Positions 61,562-64,000 of a stretch of DNA of 64,000 nt are shown one piece after another (position 1 is the first letter of the stretch; the number at the start of each line of letters is the position of its first letter). The notes under the pieces are model-generated. The model did not search any database and was not told where the DNA came from. It saw only the letters and a program-made list of their open reading frames with translations. The stretch covers positions 124,001-188,000 of the forward strand of contig QIBA01000057.1 in NCBI GenBank assembly GCA_003225175.1, written 5' to 3'. The translations under genes were made by a program, and so were the position numbers. The stretch comes from Acidobacteriota bacterium. GTDB lineage: Bacteria; Acidobacteriota; Terriglobia; Terriglobales; Acidobacteriaceae.

Positions 61562-62616
61562 AACGCTGGGTGGCAATCGTCGTCGTTTTAGTTGTTGTCA
61601 TCGCCACGATTGGAGTCAGATCCTGGTGGAAGAAAGATGACACCATCACCGCTTCAGGCACGCTGGAAGCTCGCAACGTAAGCGTTGGATCCAAGGTCGG
61701 CGGACGTGTAGCCCAGGTGAATGTGCTCGAAGGTGATCACGTTCAGGCCGGTCAGGTGATTCTTTCTTTCGAGGATTCCGAACTGAATGCTCGGCTGCTG
61801 TCTGCGCGCGGCAAGCACGAAGAGGCCAAAGCGAACTACCAAAAGATGCTGCATGGCAATCGCCCCGAGGACATCGCCGAAGCGCGGGCCACAGCGAAGT
61901 CTCAGGAACACATGGAAGATACACATCGGGCCGAAGTGGAACGCGCTCAATCTGACCTCGCGAACGCGGAAGTGAACTATCGTCGTGCGCAGGAGCTGGC
62001 GCGCAGCGGAGTCGTCTCACAGCAGTTCCTCGATGATGCTCAGAACCGATACCGCTCAGCGCAGGCGGTGCTCGCTTCTGCCCAACAATCGGTAGCCGCG
62101 TCTCAAGCCAACACAAGCGCTTCAGAAGCGGCAAAGAAGCGCGCCGAACGTGGATTTCGACGCGAGGACATAGCCGCCGCCAAAGCGCAGATGATCGCCG
62201 CAGAAGGGGATTTGAGAGAAGCGGAATCGCAGTGGAACGAGCGCCAGGTTAAGGCTCCGGCGAATGCCGTAGTGGAGGTCATGGACATACGTCCCGGCGA
62301 TCTGCTGCCGGCAAATACGACGGTCGCCAAGTTGCTCGAGACCGATCAGCTCTACGTTGTTGTCTATGTTCCCCAGGACCTGATTGGGCAAATCTATATG
62401 GGCCAGGACGCGCAGGTGAAGGTCGATGCTTTCGATAAGCCATTTCACGCCAAAGTGGAACAGATTCGTCAGCAAGCGGAATTTTTGCCGCGCAATGTTC
62501 AAACCAAAGAAGAGCGCGTGCACCAGGTAATAGGGGTAAAGCTGCGAGTTGAGAACCCTGAAGCACGACTGCGCGCCGGCATCAACGCTGACGTGAAATT
62601 CCTGGGGTCCAAGTAA
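61558..62616 (+). CDS. HlyD/EmrA-type membrane fusion (periplasmic adaptor) protein
   Basis: 352 residues. A short N-terminal membrane anchor (~4-22, WVAIVVVLVVVIATIGVRSWW), first half of the biotinyl-lipoyl domain (ASGTLEARNVSVGSKVGGRVAQV), a long alpha-helical hairpin (~85-220; HRAEVERAQSDLANAEVNYRR), then the second lipoyl half (VKAPANAVVEVMDIRPGDLLPA) and a beta-barrel domain. It links the ABC pump encoded downstream to an outer-membrane channel; no channel gene is visible before the window ends. Similar to YbhG-type adaptors. Confidence 0.92.
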   Translation: MKRWVAIVVVLVVVIATIGVRSWWKKDDTITASGTLEARNVSVGSKVGGRVAQVNVLEGDHVQAGQVILSFEDSELNARLLSARGKHEEAKANYQKMLHGNRPEDIAEARATAKSQEHMEDTHRAEVERAQSDLANAEVNYRRAQELARSGVVSQQFLDDAQNRYRSAQAVLASAQQSVAASQANTSASEAAKKRAERGFRREDIAAAKAQMIAAEGDLREAESQWNERQVKAPANAVVEVMDIRPGDLLPANTTVAKLLETDQLYVVVYVPQDLIGQIYMGQDAQVKVDAFDKPFHAKVEQIRQQAEFLPRNVQTKEERVHQVIGVKLRVENPEARLRAGINADVKFLGSK

Positions 62617-63572
62617 TGGCGGCGATTGTTGCAGAGAAACTCGTGCGTAAGTTTGGCGACGTCACCGCAGTCGATGGCGTCAGCTTCCAGGTGCAGAGCG
62701 GGGAGGTCTTCGGCTTTCTCGGTCCGAACGGCAGCGGCAAAACGACCGTGATCAAGATGCTCACCGGGATCCTTCCGCTTACCTCGGGCCGAGGCGTAGT
62801 CGATGGGATCGACGTGAGCGCCGATCCGGATGGAGTGAAACAGCGCATCGGCTACATGAGCCAGAAGTTTTCGCTGTATGACGACTTGACCGTGCTCGAA
62901 AACCTGCGCTTCTATGCGCAGATTTACGGACTGAAGGGAAAAGTTGCCCAAGAGAAGATCGAGCAGACAATGCAGCAGAATGCGATTGAGCCATACAAAG
63001 ACCGTGCCGCCGGCAAACTATCTGGTGGATGGAAGCAGCGCCTGGCTCTAAGCTGCGCCATGATGCACGGCCCGAAGATGCTTTATCTGGATGAGCCCAC
63101 AGCGGGAATCGATCCGGTAGCGCGGCGGAAGCTTTGGGATCTGCTCTTTGAACTCAGCGGTCAGGGCATCACCTTTTTTGTAACGACGCACTACATGGAC
63201 GAAGCCGAGCGCTGCTCTCATCTCGCTTACATTTACTACGGCAAGCTGATCGCCGACGGTACTCCGGATACTTTGCGTGAGATTCCCGAAGTCTCTCCCC
63301 CCGGCACGCAGCGTTTCGAGATCACGACAAAGGATGTGACCACTGCGCTCCGGCGCGCGCGGACACTGCCCTTCATGCGCAGCGCTACGATTTTTGGCCG
63401 CTCGATCCATGCGTTGATGCAGGACTCGATCACGCAATCCGAGTTGCAAGAAGAGCTGGAAACGGTCGGCGTGCATGCCGACGAGATTCGTCCGCTCATG
63501 CCCGATTTGGAAGATGTATTTGTGGAGTTGACTTATCGCAAGCAGGCTGAGATGGAGGTTAGCAAGGTTTAA
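62616..63572 (+). CDS. ABC transporter ATP-binding protein (efflux, YbhF/CcmA-like)
   Basis: 318 residues with a single nucleotide-binding domain: Walker A GPNGSGKTT (36-44), Q-loop YMSQKFSLYDDLTVLENL, signature LSGGWKQRLALSCA, Walker B MLYLDEPTAGIDP and switch His in TTHYMDEAERC. The C-terminal ~80 residues form a DrrA-type extension. It powers the downstream ABC-2 permease. The start codon overlaps the HlyD stop by one base. Canonical YbhF carries two ATPase domains in one chain; this protein has only one. Confidence 0.93.
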   Translation: MAAIVAEKLVRKFGDVTAVDGVSFQVQSGEVFGFLGPNGSGKTTVIKMLTGILPLTSGRGVVDGIDVSADPDGVKQRIGYMSQKFSLYDDLTVLENLRFYAQIYGLKGKVAQEKIEQTMQQNAIEPYKDRAAGKLSGGWKQRLALSCAMMHGPKMLYLDEPTAGIDPVARRKLWDLLFELSGQGITFFVTTHYMDEAERCSHLAYIYYGKLIADGTPDTLREIPEVSPPGTQRFEITTKDVTTALRRARTLPFMRSATIFGRSIHALMQDSITQSELQEELETVGVHADEIRPLMPDLEDVFVELTYRKQAEMEVSKV

Positions 63573-63577
63573 CCGCT

Positions 63578-64000
63578 ATGGAAGTGTTACAACACAATCC
63601 GGAAAACCAAAATCACCAGGCATGGAGCAAGAGTCCCTTCCGCGGATTCAGCGCGATCTTTTATAAAGAGTCGATCCATCTTCGACGCGATTCGATGGCC
63701 ATTATGTTCGCGTTGCTTGTTCCTATTGTGGAAATGATCATCTTGGGAGCAGCGATCGACACCAACGTGCGCCAGGTGAAGACTGTTGTCTTTGACCAGA
63801 GCGGGCTGATGGAACATGCGGGTGATATAGAAGGAAGCCAGAGCAGCCGGGCATTGCTCGATCGCTTTCGCAGCTCGGATACCTTCAAGTTCTACAAATA
63901 TGCTCACTCGGACGAAGAGCTGACCCATGAAATGGTTGCCGGTCGCGCCAAAGTAGGAATCAAAATTCCGTATGACTTCGACCGCCAGCTCGTCCGGGGT
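63578..64000 (+). CDS. ABC-2 type permease, cut by window edge
   Basis: 141 codons are visible, open at the right edge. After a polar N-terminus (SKSPFRGFSAIFYKESIHLRRD) comes the first membrane helix (SMAIMFALLVPIVEMIILGAA) and then a large extracytoplasmic segment (VKTVVFDQSGLMEHAG...DTFKFYKYAHSDEELTHEMVAGRAKVGIKIPYDF), the layout of YbhS/YbhR-like permeases. It starts 5 bases after the ATPase stop, so it belongs to the TetR-controlled efflux operon. Confidence 0.9.
   Translation, partial: MEVLQHNPENQNHQAWSKSPFRGFSAIFYKESIHLRRDSMAIMFALLVPIVEMIILGAAIDTNVRQVKTVVFDQSGLMEHAGDIEGSQSSRALLDRFRSSDTFKFYKYAHSDEELTHEMVAGRAKVGIKIPYDFDRQLVRG

Overview
The window looks like chromosomal DNA from an Acidobacteriota species, probably Terriglobia (Koribacter/Edaphobacter-like). 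I infer this from the gene mix: a large TonB-dependent receptor with an N-terminal carboxypeptidase-regulatory-like domain, several Ser/Thr/Gly-rich or TPR-containing exported proteins, the futalosine menaquinone enzyme MqnC, an RskA-type anti-sigma/ECF pair, YncE-like propeller/phosphoesterase fusions, and a GroEL ending in a GGM-type tail. No tRNA, rRNA, CRISPR array, prophage or complete insertion sequence was seen.

Layout. 1-10 kb: exported GlcG-like lipoprotein (cut by the window edge), propeller-phosphoesterase, anti-sigma/ECF sigma pair, exported S1/P1 nuclease, VTT/DedA membrane protein, ABC exporter and a receiver-PilZ protein. 10-12.6 kb: groES-groEL with a textbook promoter, CIRCE operator and terminator. 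12.6-20 kb: a long intergenic region with a GATCCC-rich array, exported Xaa-Pro aminopeptidase, a possible structured RNA, a GT2 glycosyltransferase and an aspA-mqnC operon. 20-30 kb: an accessory-looking stretch with an S9 peptidase, a phosphoesterase lipoprotein broken by a frameshift, DoxX-like, GNAT and cytochrome c genes, a frameshifted small gene, a predicted selenoprotein, an SDR and a trypsin-like lipoprotein. 30-37 kb: TamA-TamB-like outer-membrane assembly operon. 37-44 kb: two exported proteins, a nicotinamide riboside salvage operon (pnuC-nadR kinase) and the TonB-dependent receptor. 44-50 kb: glycine-zipper protein, lysA, GAF-SpoIIE phosphatase, deoC, hpt, rhodanese and a UPF0173 hydrolase. 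50-60 kb: TPR protein, FAD/Fe-S oxidoreductase fusion, alpha/beta hydrolase, a second TPR protein, aroA and an M48 protease. 60-64 kb: a repeat-rich intergenic region followed by a TetR-controlled HlyD-ABC efflux operon that runs off the right edge.

The strongest unusual observation is an in-frame TGA at the redox-active position of a membrane-anchored thioredoxin-fold protein (25422-26210). It reads Sec-Gly-Pro-Cys and is followed by a hairpin with bacterial SECIS features. Other structure not explained by genes includes two intergenic arrays of GATCCCAT/ATGGGATC words about 47 kb apart, two copies of a roughly 140-bp element with long imperfect terminal inverted repeats, and a structured, terminator-ended candidate RNA on the minus strand near 15 kb.
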